From Myotis daubentonii (taxonomy: Eukaryota; Chordata; Mammalia; Chiroptera; Vespertilionidae), in assembly GCF_963259705.1 (NCBI RefSeq), contig NC_081844.1:26428294-26492293 (forward strand): a stretch of DNA of 64,000 nucleotides. Direction: 5' to 3'. Both the position numbers and the translations under genes were made by a program. Of this stretch, positions 47,036-57,517 are shown piece after piece. The notes under the pieces are model-generated. The model was not told the origin of the DNA and did no database searches. It worked only from the letters and a program-made list of their open reading frames with translations. How positions within the stretch are numbered: position 1 is the stretch's first letter; each line of letters opens with the position of its first letter.

Positions 47036-47300
47036 TTGGAGTTTTGCATCCACAATGTGGGTGCACTCAGAGAGTCATTTGTGCACGTTGAGAAAGTCTG
47101 TGAAAGTCAGGAGTGTGTCCTGGGTTAGGGATTGTGAATTTGGGAGTTCATTTGGGTCAGAACCTTCAACTAAATCCAGCTGAGCACTTCCTTGTTGTGA
47201 GCTGAAGCCTGAGAGAGGGAGCGTTTCCATTATTCCCCGGGGAGAGGCGGGTGTAAGCTCCCAGACTTCACTCCTGGGGCTGCTCAGGTGTCCCTCCTCA
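47036..47300 (+). pseudogene. Duplicated KZNF intron 1 sequence
   Basis: GGTGCACTCAGAGAGTCATTTG, AGTCTGTGAAAGTCAGGAG and CATTTGGGTCAGAACCTTC match 31830-31985 in order. This shows the beheaded copy extends at least 2 kb. Confidence 0.6.
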
Positions 47301-49928
47301 CCTTCCCCAGGGACAGATCCACTGCAGGGGTTTTTTCTGTCTCAACCTGGAGAGTCTGGGATGTGAACCTCCTGAAAATGGCTCTCCTGTCCTGTGGGAA
47401 GCAGGCTGCTCATCTGAGCTGATTCCAGTACTGTGTTTCTTTCCTTTGGATCCTTTATCCACTGAGTAGTGCAGGCCTTTGGCTCTAGTTTCCCTGAGAA
47501 CTTGGACTCTGAAACTGTAAGATGACAGAGACAAGAGGTGAGAAAAGCAAGAAAACTGTGGAACCAAGTAGAATTTTGATCCCTTTATAAGAGAACCTGA
47601 AGAAATGAGTTGAGTTGCCCCATGTCCTTTTAGTCAGCAAGAGATTTGAAATTTTTCTTTGTATGGTTTGTACTTTTATAACTATTAGTGTTTAAAGAAT
47701 TTAAATCTTAGAATGGTTAGTAAACAGTAAATTATGGTATGTATAACTCTTTGTGTTTGTTTTTTATTTTTTAATACTTTATTTTATGGATTTCAGAGAG
47801 GAAGGGTGAGGGAGAGAGAGCTAGAAACATCAATGATGAGAGAGAATCATTGATTGCTGCCTCCTGCACGCCCCACACTGGGGATTGAGCCTGCAACCTG
47901 GGCATGTGCCCTGAATCGGGAATCGAACTGTGATCTCCTGGTTCATAGGTCAAAGCTCAACCACTGAGCCATGCCAGCTGGGCTCTGTGTTTACTTTAAA
48001 TAAATCTGTACGATAGAAAAGTCTAAGGTAAGATGACTCCCTGCAAATATCTTCTGGCCCCTCCAGCACTCTTAACTCCAGCCACCCCCAAAAACAGTTT
48101 TGATCATTTCTTGAGCCTCCTGTTCGTGTTTCTCTATATAAAACAAACCATTGCAAGTACATATTTTCTTATGTATGTTTTTCCTTGTAATAAGCTATTA
48201 GACTCCACATTTTTTGTTGTTTGCTGACAGCTTAAGCCGCCCCCTCCCTCTTCTCTTGTGTCCACATAAGGGAATAATGGAAACGCTCCCTCTCTCAGGC
48301 CAATGAGAAAACCTGGGGCTTCCTCCTCGGGCACTGGCTTCAGATTCCAACCACACAAGCCCCGGCCTATGTGCAGAATCTTGCTCAGGCCCTACCGAAC
48401 CCACAGCTGACACCCACACCAAGCTCCTTTCCTTGCTTCCTGAAGCCATTTCAGAGCTGCCGGAGAGGCACCCTGCCCTCTCCGGAGACCTCTATTATGT
48501 CCGTTGTAAGCCTTTTCCTGCCTCCCCTCTGGGCCACACTAGAATCGGTCTCAATATGAGGACCACACCTCTGCAGGTAAAGGTACCATTGGGTATGTAG
48601 GCAACACGTCCCCACATGACCACCATGGTTCATTTGTCTCGCTCTAACTTGCTCACCTGCTCTGCTGCCTGCTGCCTGCACTGTGGCTGCTGGGCTCTGG
48701 GGAGCTGTGCTGTGAGCTGTGCTGCCCCGTGTGGCATTGCTGAGCCTACCAAGCCTCAGTTCTATGTGCAGAGTGGGCAGGTTTGAGAAATTCTAGATAT
48801 TTGGGAGCAGGAGTGTGGGGTTGAGACCCTCCTTAAAGTGGTCCTGGGTTATTGCCTTTGCTGGAATTTATCTGTGTGTTAGAGAGAAGCTGTGACAGAG
48901 GCTGGGTTGGCCCCAACATGCCCTGGTGTCAGGGGTCAGAGGAAAGACTACACCCTGTACGAGAGGTGGGTCCATCTCATGGTCACTCCTGAAACATCAG
49001 TTATTTATAAAGAGGAAGAGAGGGAAAAAGGTAGTCAGTAGGTGGCCAACTGAGTCCACACCCGCCCCGCCCCTCCACCCCCCCCCCCCCCCACCCTTCA
49101 GTACCTCCACTGTGGCTGCTCCTGCCTCTACTGCAACACAGAACCTGCCCTTGGGATTAAGGGGACAACACCCATGGCACCCTGTGGCACAGCCAAGCGA
49201 TTAGTTCAAACCTGATTCCAGCTTAGGTCCTTGAACTCTATAATGTAACCAATTATGGTGGAAAGGCTTCTAACGCTGACAGTGCTAGTTAGAGGCTCTC
49301 TGGAAGGAAAAAAATGATCAATGTTAGCATGCCTCGTTTATTTGGACTGCTTTATTGGGCTTTGCTTTATTGCCCTTTGCAAATGTTGCATTTTTTACAA
49401 ACTGAAGACAAGACCTTCCACCAGCAAAAAGATTACAACTCGCTTTATTGCTATACTCACTTTCAGTGTGATGGTCTGAAAAAGAGAGGGCACACCCTTT
49501 CCTGAAGTAGAGCAGATCTTCAAGTAATGTGGTTTCCTTCAAGGTCATCTTGCTATAAAGTTGCTGAGGGGAAAAGTGAGACAAAGCCGCGAGCTTCATG
49601 GGCACTGGCTCACACCACTGGAGAAGCCAAATGCTGGTCACTCTGCTCTTTCCCGAGGGGGAGGAATCCCAGGCCCGCAAGGAGTCTCTTTTGGCAGTGA
49701 GGCTGCTGCTGCGGAGAAGGGGCGATGTGGGTAAAATGAAGCTGTTATTCTTCCTGCCTACAGTGTGTCTGTCCTCCATTAATTTGCTCAGTGTGTGCTG
49801 CAACTTCTCCACTGGACTCTCAGAAAGATACTTTCCTCCTTGTGTGGTTGTCAAAATCAGTGCACTGGGGGAGATTTTAGTAGAAAACTCATATTCCACC
49901 ATCTGCTGACATGTCTTTCACTTGTATT
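47301..49928. other. Unassigned intergenic sequence
   Basis: Apart from the SINE at 47765 and a C run at about 49078-49095, nothing is recognised. Minus-strand frames (for example 49324-49902, 192 aa) lack domains. The block may continue the dead KZNF intron, but I cannot align it by eye. Confidence 0.4.
47765..47982 (-). mobile_element. Ves SINE
   Basis: ATACTTTATTTTATGGATTTC, CATCAATGATGAGAGAG, GTGATCTCCTGGTTCATAGG and GCCATGCCAGCTGGGC. Confidence 0.88.
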
Positions 49929-49945
49929 GACACCATTGATGTTTA

Positions 49946-51886
49946 TTTATTTATTTATTTTTTTAAAGCAATTTTCTTTTTTTTTTTTTTAATTAAACCT
50001 TTATTGTTCATATTATTACATTTGTTCCTTTTTTTTCCCCCCCATAACTCCCCTCCTCCCAGTTCCCGCCCCACCCTCCGCCCTCACTCCCCACCCACTG
50101 TCCTCATCCATAGGTGCACGATTTTTGTCCAGTCTCTTCCCACATCTCCCACACCCCTTTCCCCCCCAAGAATAGTCAGTCCATTCCCTTTCTATGTCCC
50201 TGATTCTATTATAATCAACAGTTTATTCTGTTCATCAGATTATTTATTCACTTGATTCTTAGATTCACTTGTTGATAGATGCATATTTGTTGTTCATAAT
50301 TTGTATCTTTACCTTTTTCTTCCTCTTCCTCTTCTTAAAGGATACCTTTCAGCATTTCATATAATCCTGGTTTGGTGGTGATGAACTCCTTTAGCTTTTC
50401 CTTATCTGTGAAGCTCTTTATCTGACCTTCAATTCTGAATGATAGCTTTGCTGGATAAAGTAATCTTGGTTGTAGGTTCTTGGTATTCATCACTTTGAAT
50501 ATTTCTTGCCACTCCCTTCTGGCCTGCAAAGTTTCTGTTGAGAAATCAGCTGACAGTCGTATGGGTATTCCCTTGTAGGTAACTGAGTTTCTTTCTCTTG
50601 CTGTTTTTAAGATTCTCTCTTTATCTTTTGCTCTTGGCATTTTAATTATGATGTGTCTTGGTGTGGTCCTCTTTGGATTCCTTTTGTTTGGGGTTCTCCG
50701 CGCTTCTTGGACCTGTAAGTCCATTTCTTTCACCAGGTGGGGGAAGTTTTCTGTCATTATTTCTTCAAATAGGTTTTCAATATCTTGCTCTCTCTCATCT
50801 TCTGGCACCCCTATAATTCTGATGTTGGTACGCTTGAAGCTGTCCCAGAGGCTCCTTACACTATCCTCGCATTTTTGGATTCTTTTTTCATTTTGCTTTT
50901 CCGGTTGGATGTTTTTTGCTTCCTCGCATTTCAAATCATTGACTTGATTCTTGCGCTCCTCTGGTCTGCTGTCTGGCGTCTGTATAATATTCGTTATTTC
51001 AGTCCGTGTGTGCTTAATTTCTAGTTGGTTCCCCAATATAAGATCGAGGGTCTTATTAGTTTTCGTGTAGAGCTCATTAAGTTTATCGGCAGCTTCTAAA
51101 CAGTTCTTGAGAGACCTTAAAAGTGTGGTTCTGAACTCTATTTCTTCCATTGACAATTTTGTCCTGTTTCTTTGTCTCCGCATTTTGTTATGCTTTCTTG
51201 GTGCACCCCCTAGTGGTCTTTGTTCGCAGTCTTATAGATAAATCTTGATTGCTGTAGCTAATTCCAGGGAGGGTTTGACCTCCAGGCCAAGTGGCTATGA
51301 GATTCAGCTGTGTCAGCGGTGAGAGAACTTCTGTCCTCTAGGGAGGTGCTAATCTAGCCTTTGCCTGAGGCTATCCGGCAAATGCCTCTGTGCAGGGCTT
51401 GGGCGGGGCGGGTCGCACAGGATCAACAGGGTGGGCCGGAGAGAGCAGTTATGGCGGCTCTCAGTCCTGTCCCAAGGGGCTCTGCCTCTCTGAGTCCCAG
51501 CACCCGCTGCAAAGCTCGGAGAGAAAGCTGCACTCGCTCTGACCGAAGCCAGACAGTCCCGCTTCTTCCGCCTGAGTCTGGGTCCCTAAAGACTCGCCCG
51601 GATCTGGAGCTCAGAGTCTGCGACTCCCTCCCGATTGAAAACAACAACCGCGCCCTCCGCCGCCAGCCTGCTCCGCGCACTCCGCACCTCAGAATTTGAC
51701 TTCAGCACTGCGCCTCCTCTGAGTGTCCGTATGCGTTTCTCTTTCCTCCTAGTTGTAGGACTTCCACTCAGCCAGCGCCCCTGTGGTTCTGGGTGATGTC
51801 CCTTCCGTTTTTTGGTTTCACTTTTGAAGTAGTTGTTCAAAGCAGCAAACTCCGGCGTTAACCTATGTCGCCATCTTGGTTCTCTC
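49946..51886 (-). mobile_element. Full-length HAL1-like retrotransposon (ORF1-only L1)
   Basis: About 1.94 kb, flanked by a perfect 17-bp duplication GACACCATTGATGTTTA (49929-49945, 51887-51903). Read on the minus strand it has a 0.7-kb GC-rich 5' UTR starting near GAACCAAGATGGCGACATAG (a YY1-like CAAGATGGCG). Next comes an open ORF1 (50335-51183), then 0.3 kb of 3' UTR with a G-rich stretch, then AACAATAAAGG and poly-A. ORF2 (endonuclease and reverse transcriptase) is entirely absent, as in half-L1 (HAL1) elements. The complete 5' end, intact duplication and open frame suggest a fairly recent insertion made in trans by L1 enzymes. Confidence 0.88.
50335..51183 (-). CDS. L1/HAL1 ORF1 protein (RNA-binding chaperone)
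   Basis: 282 aa, uninterrupted. L1 ORF1p coats element RNA as a trimer and acts as a nucleic-acid chaperone in cytoplasmic particles. Residues about 11-118 are a charged, leucine-bearing coiled coil. About 119-205 is the RRM (NIRIIGVPEDE, then PRHIIIKMPRAKDKERIL). About 206-270 is the C-terminal domain (RLSADFSTETLQARREW, YPAKLSF). L1 ORF1p is usually about 300-370 aa, so this one has a short N-terminus. No ORF2 follows. The start is the first Met of the frame, at the end of the GC-rich 5' UTR. Whether it is expressed cannot be judged. Confidence 0.9.
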   Translation of the reverse strand: MRRQRNRTKLSMEEIEFRTTLLRSLKNCLEAADKLNELYTKTNKTLDLILGNQLEIKHTRTEITNIIQTPDSRPEERKNQVNDLKCEEAKNIQPEKQNEKRIQKCEDSVRSLWDSFKRTNIRIIGVPEDEREQDIENLFEEIMTENFPHLVKEMDLQVQEARRTPNKRNPKRTTPRHIIIKMPRAKDKERILKTARERNSVTYKGIPIRLSADFSTETLQARREWQEIFKVMNTKNLQPRLLYPAKLSFRIEGQIKSFTDKEKLKEFITTKPGLYEMLKGIL

Positions 51887-51903
51887 GACACCATTGATGT
51901 TTA

Positions 51904-53029
51904 AAGTGACTATTGAAATAGCTGGATTAATACCTACCATATTTTTATCATTTTTATTTGTTGCTCTTGTTCTTTGTTATCTTCCACTTCTACCTTTTCT
52001 GTCCTTTTGTTTTTTGTGTGGTTGGTGTGTTTTGTTGAGCATTTTACAAGAATACATTTTTATCTTCTTTTAGCATATCATGCTGTTTGGTTTTTTTACT
52101 TTCTTAGCCATTGCCCTTGAGTTTGCAGTATACATTTATAAATAATCCAAGTCCTCTCTGAAGTAACACCATAGCACCTCACTGGATGTGCAAATTTCTT
52201 AGAGTGTTCCCAATTTCTCTCTCCCTGTCGTTTGTAACATTGCTGTCATTCATTTCACGTATTCAAAAGCTATAATTACTGAACATATTGCTGCTATTAT
52301 AATTTTCAACAAAATGTTCTCTGTTAAGTTAGTTAAGAAAAACAAAACAAATTATCTTATTTTTCCTTTATTTATTCCTCCTCTAACACTCTACCTTTCT
52401 TCATCATCCACCTTCTTCCTGATGAATTTCATACATAGCGGGGGTATTGGTGACAAATTCCCTCAAATTTAGTCTCAGAAAGTCTTTATTTCTCCCTCAC
52501 TTTTGAAAGATAACTTGGCTTGATACAAAATTCTAGTTGGATGGTTTCTCTTTCAACACCTTATTTCCCAAAACTCTCTTCCTGCTTTCATTGTTTCTAA
52601 GACGAAGTTCAATTTCAATATTATCTTTGTTTTTCTAAGGTTCACTCTCCCACCCTTCTTTTAGATTTTATCTTTGACTTGCTGTCCCCAGACACTTCCA
52701 TTCTGTCATAAACCCTTTTATATATTTCTGGCAGCAACATGTTGTCAGCCCAACCTAGAGTGGGGGCTCACCTGACCCTGCAGGTGAGCATAACAGTTTT
52801 AGAAGAGGTAACATGCTATATATTCTCTTGACAAGTACCCCAAATCTTTACATCTCAATACATATAATCTGTTCTTAAAAGGTACATATGATGATACATT
52901 TATGTAACCCATTTTTCTAAATAGACACATGGCTTGTGTCAGCTGCCAAAACCATCAATGAAAACTCAGATTGCCAATTTACAGGACAAACCTATGCAAA
53001 TTATATTATTTGAAAAACTGAATTTCTTT
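51904..53029 (-). repeat. Old L1-like sequence, antisense (to about 52.7 kb), then unassigned
   Basis: GATGAATTTCATACATAGCGGG, CTCAGAAAGTCTTTATTTCTCC and ACAAAATTCTAGTTGGATGG are reversed old L1. 52700-53029 shows nothing recognisable. Confidence 0.55.
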
Positions 53030-53252
53030 TTTGTTAATTCTCAGCAGAGGATTTTTCCCCCCACTGATTTTTAGACTGAGTGGAAGGGAGGGGGAGAGAC
53101 AGACAGAGAAACATTGATGTGAGAGAGAGACATTCTTTGTTTGCCCCCCACCCTCACCCCCGCCCTGCCCACAGCCCAGATTGACTAGAATCCAAATAGA
53201 ACCCTTCAGTCTGCCAGGTGACAGCTTCAACCACTGAGCCAAACAGGCTAGG
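53030..53252 (-). mobile_element. Ves SINE, AATGG-tail type, diverged
   Basis: TGTTAATTCTCAGCAGAGG, AAACATTGATGTGAGAGAG and GAGCCAAACAGGCTAGG. The centre carries a C/A-rich insertion. Confidence 0.82.
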
Positions 53253-53377
53253 ACAGGGCCTCAATTTCTTCTTAAAATTTTTATCATCAAATATATTCGG
53301 ATAAGAACATACAAAATGCGTTACGGTACAATTTAGTCATAACAATATTAACACCCTTGGGATCAAGATTCACAAAT

Positions 53378-53602
53378 GGCCAAAACCGGTTTGGCTCAGT
53401 GGATGGGGCATCGGCCTGCGGACTGAGAGGTCCCGGGTTTGATTCCAGTCAAGGGCATGTGCCTGGGTTGCGGGCACATTCCCAGTAGGGGATGTGCAGG
53501 AGGCAGCTGATCGATGTTTCTCTCTCATCGATGTTTCTAACTTTCTCTATCTCTTTCCCTTCCTCTCTGTGAAAAATCAATAACATATATTAAAAAAAAA
53601 AA
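53378..53602 (+). mobile_element. Ves SINE (young subfamily)
   Basis: GGCCAAAACCGGTTTGGCTCAG to AAAAATCAATAACATATATT. Duplication AGATTCACAAATGGCC on both sides. Confidence 0.94.
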
Positions 53603-54042
53603 AGATTCACAAATGGCCTGTGGCAGTGGGGAGGGTCTCCTGGTGTTTCTGTCCTGATTTAGCTCTGTTATGCCCCACAGATGGCCACTGTCCTGATTCT
53701 TTATTCTTTGCCATCTATTACTTTTCACTAAGCAGTGTTCTATCAGTTTTGCCTCCTTTGACCTTTCACCAAATGGGTATGAATGGGGTTCCTAGAACAG
53801 GTTTCGGGTGGTTACTTTGCCTCATATGTTTCACACATGCTGGCATCTGGGGCTTGGGGCCTGGTCTAGGACTGTGGGCTTCAAACTTCCCTCCAGAGCC
53901 AAGTGCCCCTGACACCACAGGATTCTGTAAAGTGCCAGATGAGTGGGGGTGGGGGTGGGGGACCCAAGGGCCGACCTTTCCCCTCCGGAAATGGCCAGAT
54001 ATCAAAATGGACCCAGACTGATCTTTACCTATGGTGAGGTCA
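53603..54042. other. Unassigned sequence upstream of the third promoter
   Basis: No repeat or gene recognised. A G/T run (GGGGGTGGGGGTGGGG) is near 53945. Confidence 0.35.
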
Positions 54043-54265
54043 TTTTTTAAAAATATATATATTTTATTGATTTTTTACAGAGAGGAAGGAAGAGGGATAG
54101 AGAGTTAGAAACATCCATGAGAGAGAAACATTGATCAGCTGCCTCCTGCACACCCCCCACTGGGGATGTGCCCACAACCCAGGTACATGCCCTCGACCAG
54201 AATCAAACCTGGGACCCTTCAGTCTGCAGGCCGGAGCCCTATCCACTGAGCCAAACCGTTCAGGA
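54043..54265 (-). mobile_element. Ves SINE (young subfamily)
   Basis: ATATATATATTTTATTGATTT tail, CCCCCCACTGGGGATGTGCC, GAGCCAAACCGTTCAGG head. Flanks GAGGTCATTTTTTA / GCGAGTCATTTTTA are imperfect. Confidence 0.9.
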
Positions 54266-54369
54266 CGCGAGTCATTTTTATCATTTTTAAGAGAATGTGA
54301 AGAAAAGTCACAGTTCCTGAACGGCCTTAGGCTGCGAAGGGCAGATTGTGACCCGCTGCCAAGACAACC

Positions 54370-55430
54370 TGGGCTCATTGACCTGGCCTGCTGTCACTCA
54401 GTCGTGGTAGGGCGGGGCCTTGCAGCTGTCCAATCAGGAGAGTCCTTGGTAACAATTGTGGGCGTGGCGCTTCGCTACGCGGGTGGACTGCTCGCGGGGA
54501 GCGGATTTCTCGCCGGTAGCTTCCAGCCCCGGCCACGTCGTGGGTCCTCTCGCTCCGCCGAGGGCCTGAGGGGGCTGGACGCGTCCTCTGTGGTGGTGGC
54601 CAGCGCTCGCCGCCCGCCGCGGGAGGGAGTCGGAAGGTGGAAGGCAGGCAGGGGACTCCGGGAGCCGAGAAATGGTGAGTGGGCGGGGCGGGTGGCGGGA
54701 GACCCGGATGGGGAGCTGGGGATGAGGAGCTGGTCGGCACCCGCCGAGGCGGGCAGCGCCTCCTCGAGGTCCCTTCGGCGTGTGCGGACCGGACCCGAGT
54801 CGCCGGGACATCGGTCCGCTCCGGCGCAGCGCGGGGCCGGGCGGCAGCACGACCCGGCGAGTCTTCCCCTCACTGCCCCCCCGCCCCCCCATTGCGCGGG
54901 GACCACGGGAAGGGCCGCCAGGGCCGATCGTGACTCAGTCCCAGGGCTCTGCGTGGCGGAGCCGTGGTGTGTGTCCCCTTCCCCTCTCTCTCCCCCGGGG
55001 CCTTGTCTTCCCCTCACTTTCCAAATGTTCGGGAGGCAGAGCCGCAAACCCACCCCCCTGTCCCTCAGCCACCTCCTCCGAGGGCGGCCATGAAATCCCG
55101 ACATTTCCGATCACCCCCCCCCCCGCCCCCCATGCCAGAGGCCGGCTCACCCCCAAGTCGCGGCCTGTCATTAGTTGTCTTCCGGGCGCATTTCACACGG
55201 ACGCAGTGTGGTCTTCACCCACCGGGCCGCGGGGGCTCTTCGGGAACTTATTTGTGAGTGTGTTTTACAGGAGAGGAGCGTGGGAATGGCCACCGGGATG
55301 GGTTGGCGGGAAGGCCCTTTCCCGTGGGAGCGACAGGCTGGGGGAAGCCCTCGGTGACTGCCCCGGAGACGCCTGTGGCGGGTGCTTTGCGCAGCCCCGG
55401 CCGCCCTGCCCCTCCCTAGGTTTGTCACTT
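54370..55430 (+). promoter_or_regulatory. Third KZNF-type promoter: CpG island and ATG exon 1
   Basis: CpG-dense from about 54450 to 55400. CCAAT box GTCCAATCAGGAG at 54428 sits in GCGGGGCCTTGCAGC, matching GCGCGGCCTTCC...GACCAATCGGAGG of KZNF2. An ATG at 54672-54674 is followed at once by GTGAGT, exactly the KZNF2 exon-1 arrangement. Downstream, CACTTTCCAAATGTTCGGGAGG matches GTTTTCCAGATGTTGGGGGAG at 29902. I infer exon 1 of another KRAB zinc-finger gene whose other exons start beyond 64 kb. Confidence 0.75.
54672..54674 (+). CDS. Start codon exon of a third KZNF gene (partial)
   Basis: GCCGAGAAATG|GTGAGTGGGC: a start codon at the very end of the exon, phase 0, matching 29496-29498. No KRAB exon is found to the right within the window, implying a first intron longer than 9.3 kb (KZNF2 intron 1 is 11.3 kb). 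Confidence 0.65.
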
Positions 55431-55673
55431 AGAAAAATGTTCACTTGAAACAGTTTTTCAATAAATTAAACATTTTTCAAATCACTCGAGCTTGGGATAC
55501 AGGAAAAGTATTTACAAAGAGGCAATAGAGAGGTGAATATCAGGGGAAAAAATATTTCATTGTTACATATGAGTCAAAACTTTTGTTTCCCTTCCCCTTC
55601 CTCCCCCCTACCAAATGGGTGTAGTAATATTCTGATGTCTGTTATCTTTTTTTGTTAATCCTCACCCGAGGAC
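55431..55673. other. Unassigned, AT-richer flank of the CpG island
   Basis: Nothing recognised. CTTTTTTTGTTAATCCTCACCCGAGG at the right edge is the tail of a Ves SINE whose body was removed or replaced by the next element. Confidence 0.4.
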
Positions 55674-55905
55674 AGCGGTTCTCAACCTGTGGGTCGCGAC
55701 CCCTTTGGCGGTCCACCGACCCTTTCACAGGGGTCGCCTAAGACCATCGGAAAACACATACATAATTACATATTGTTTTTGTGATTATTCACTATGCTTT
55801 AATTATGTTCAATTTGTAACAATGAAATTGGGGGTCACCACAACATGAGGACCTGTATTAAAGGGTCGCGGCATTAGGAAGGCTGAGAACCACTGGCCTA
55901 GAGGA
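55674..55905. mobile_element. hAT MITE (URR1-like)
   Basis: CAGCGGTTCTCAACCTGTGG to AGGCTGAGAACCACTG, with CACTATGCTTTAATTATG and GGGGTCACCACAACATGAGG inside. The same family as 26004-26217 but longer in the middle. A duplication is not clear. Confidence 0.8.
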
Positions 55906-56756
55906 AGGCTGATGGAGGGCACAAAGATGGTTACTCCAGCCTTTGTTCCTAGAGAATATCTCAGTGGCCTCTAGATGTGTGCCTTCTGGCCAAAGCTCCT
56001 GGACAAGCAAATAAGCCTCTTTCCCAGAAAGACTGGAGTGTTTTAGCCTGCTGTCGCAGGGCTGTGCCAAGACTAGTTTCTCCTTTGTGGTTCATGGGAC
56101 CCAGGAATGAAAGCCCCACGAGTTAACCAGAGCTAGACAACTGGTGTGTCTCCTGGGCAGCAGCCAGAAAAACGGGGGCACCAAGTATAAAGCTCTGCAG
56201 GAGATACTGGTAAGCTAGAGCAAGACAGAGGTAAAATGTAAGTATTGCACCTGCTGGGCTCAGTCTTTGTAGAGTATTTCAGTAGGCCCCACATGTATGT
56301 TAAATTAGATGCCTGCCTTTCAGGCTGCAACTATGAAGTTAAGTTAATAGGCCTCTTTCACAGAGAGACTGGATATGTCAGTCTGTTGCCTCTGCTGTAC
56401 CCTCATTGTGGTAGCCAGTTAAGAACTCTTTCTTGATTTGTTACATTCTTTTGGGATCCTCAAGCATAAGCCCCAGAGCCAGGTAATCTGTCCACCAGAG
56501 CCAGGTGATCTAGAGTTGCTTCCCGGGTGATAGCTGCAAAATTAAGGCACATGTCCAAGGGCACAAGTCCTGCAGGATGTCGGATTACAGGAGAGAGGCA
56601 GAGGAAGAGTGCAGACATTGCACCCACAGACCTCTGTCTTTGGGGACTATTTCAGAAGGTCCCTAGATTTTTATTAAAGTAGACACCTGCCCCTCAGGCC
56701 AAGGAGATTATATATACAAATATATATATATATATATATATATATGGCTAAGTGTA

Positions 56757-56960
56757 GCCCTAACTGGTTTGGCTCAGTGGATAGAGTGTTGGCCTGTGGA
56801 CTGAAGGGTCCCAGGTTCGATTCCGGCCAAGGGCATGTACCTTGGTTGCGGGCACATACCCAGTAGGGAGTGTGCGGGAGGCAGCTGATCGATGTTTCTA
56901 ACTCTATCCCTCTCTCTTCCTCTCTGTAAAAAATCAATAAAATATATTAAAAAAATAAAA
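56757..56960 (+). mobile_element. Ves SINE
   Basis: GCCCTAACTGGTTTGGCTCAG head, GATCGATGTTTCTAACTC body (one CTCTCATCGATG unit lost), AAAAATCAATAAAATATA tail. An (AT)n run at 56712-56745 precedes it. Confidence 0.9.
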
Positions 56961-56969
56961 ATATAAAAA

Positions 56970-57517
56970 ATAAAAGGCTGTGTCTGTCCAACTGGTGGCT
57001 ATGACGCACACTGACGACCAGGGGGCAGACGCTCAGCGCATAAGCTGCCATGACGCACACTGGCCATTTAAAAATAAACAGCACCACGGACCTGGCCCCA
57101 ACAAACCAACACTCGGCTTCCCCCAGGTGGGACACAGGCCCTGCCACCACCCTGGAGTGACACCCCACCAAATCTCAGCCAACGCTGCCCACACCCATGG
57201 CGCAAAGTGCAACCCACAACCCAGCCCAGCCAGGAAACAGTGGCTGTGGGCACCGGGTAATGACATCACATAGCAACGCCTTGCTTCCTCTCCCTAGCAA
57301 CTAGCATCTTTGGAGTTTGCTTTATAGCCAGGTGCAAACATTTCACAGTTTAACCAAATGTTTGTGAATCGTTTTCCCGTGCCTCATCTCATTTGATCCT
57401 CACAGAAGTCCTGGAGTAGGTAGATAGATGTGGAATCCTATTTTCATTAGCAAGACGCGAATAGCAATATTAAAATATTTCTTCTAATGTGCACAAATCT
57501 GTGCACCGGGACACTAG
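56970..57517 (+). mobile_element. Helitron next to a SINE tail
   Basis: AATAAAAGGCTGTGTCTGTCC near the start, CACTGACGACCAGGGGGCAG inside, and CTGTGCACCGGGACACTAG end followed by T. The exact TC start is blurred by the A-rich SINE tail. TTGATCCTCACAGAAGTCC in the interior may be captured sequence. Confidence 0.8.

Noticed and set aside
49324..49902. 192-aa minus-strand frame
   Set aside because: No recognised domain, no splice sites or promoter. It may be chance or a fossil, so I listed it only as unassigned sequence.
54131..55448. 320-aa and 222-aa frames across the third promoter
   Set aside because: They start in a Ves SINE and run through CpG-island sequence in frames unrelated to the start-codon exon. 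A GC artefact.
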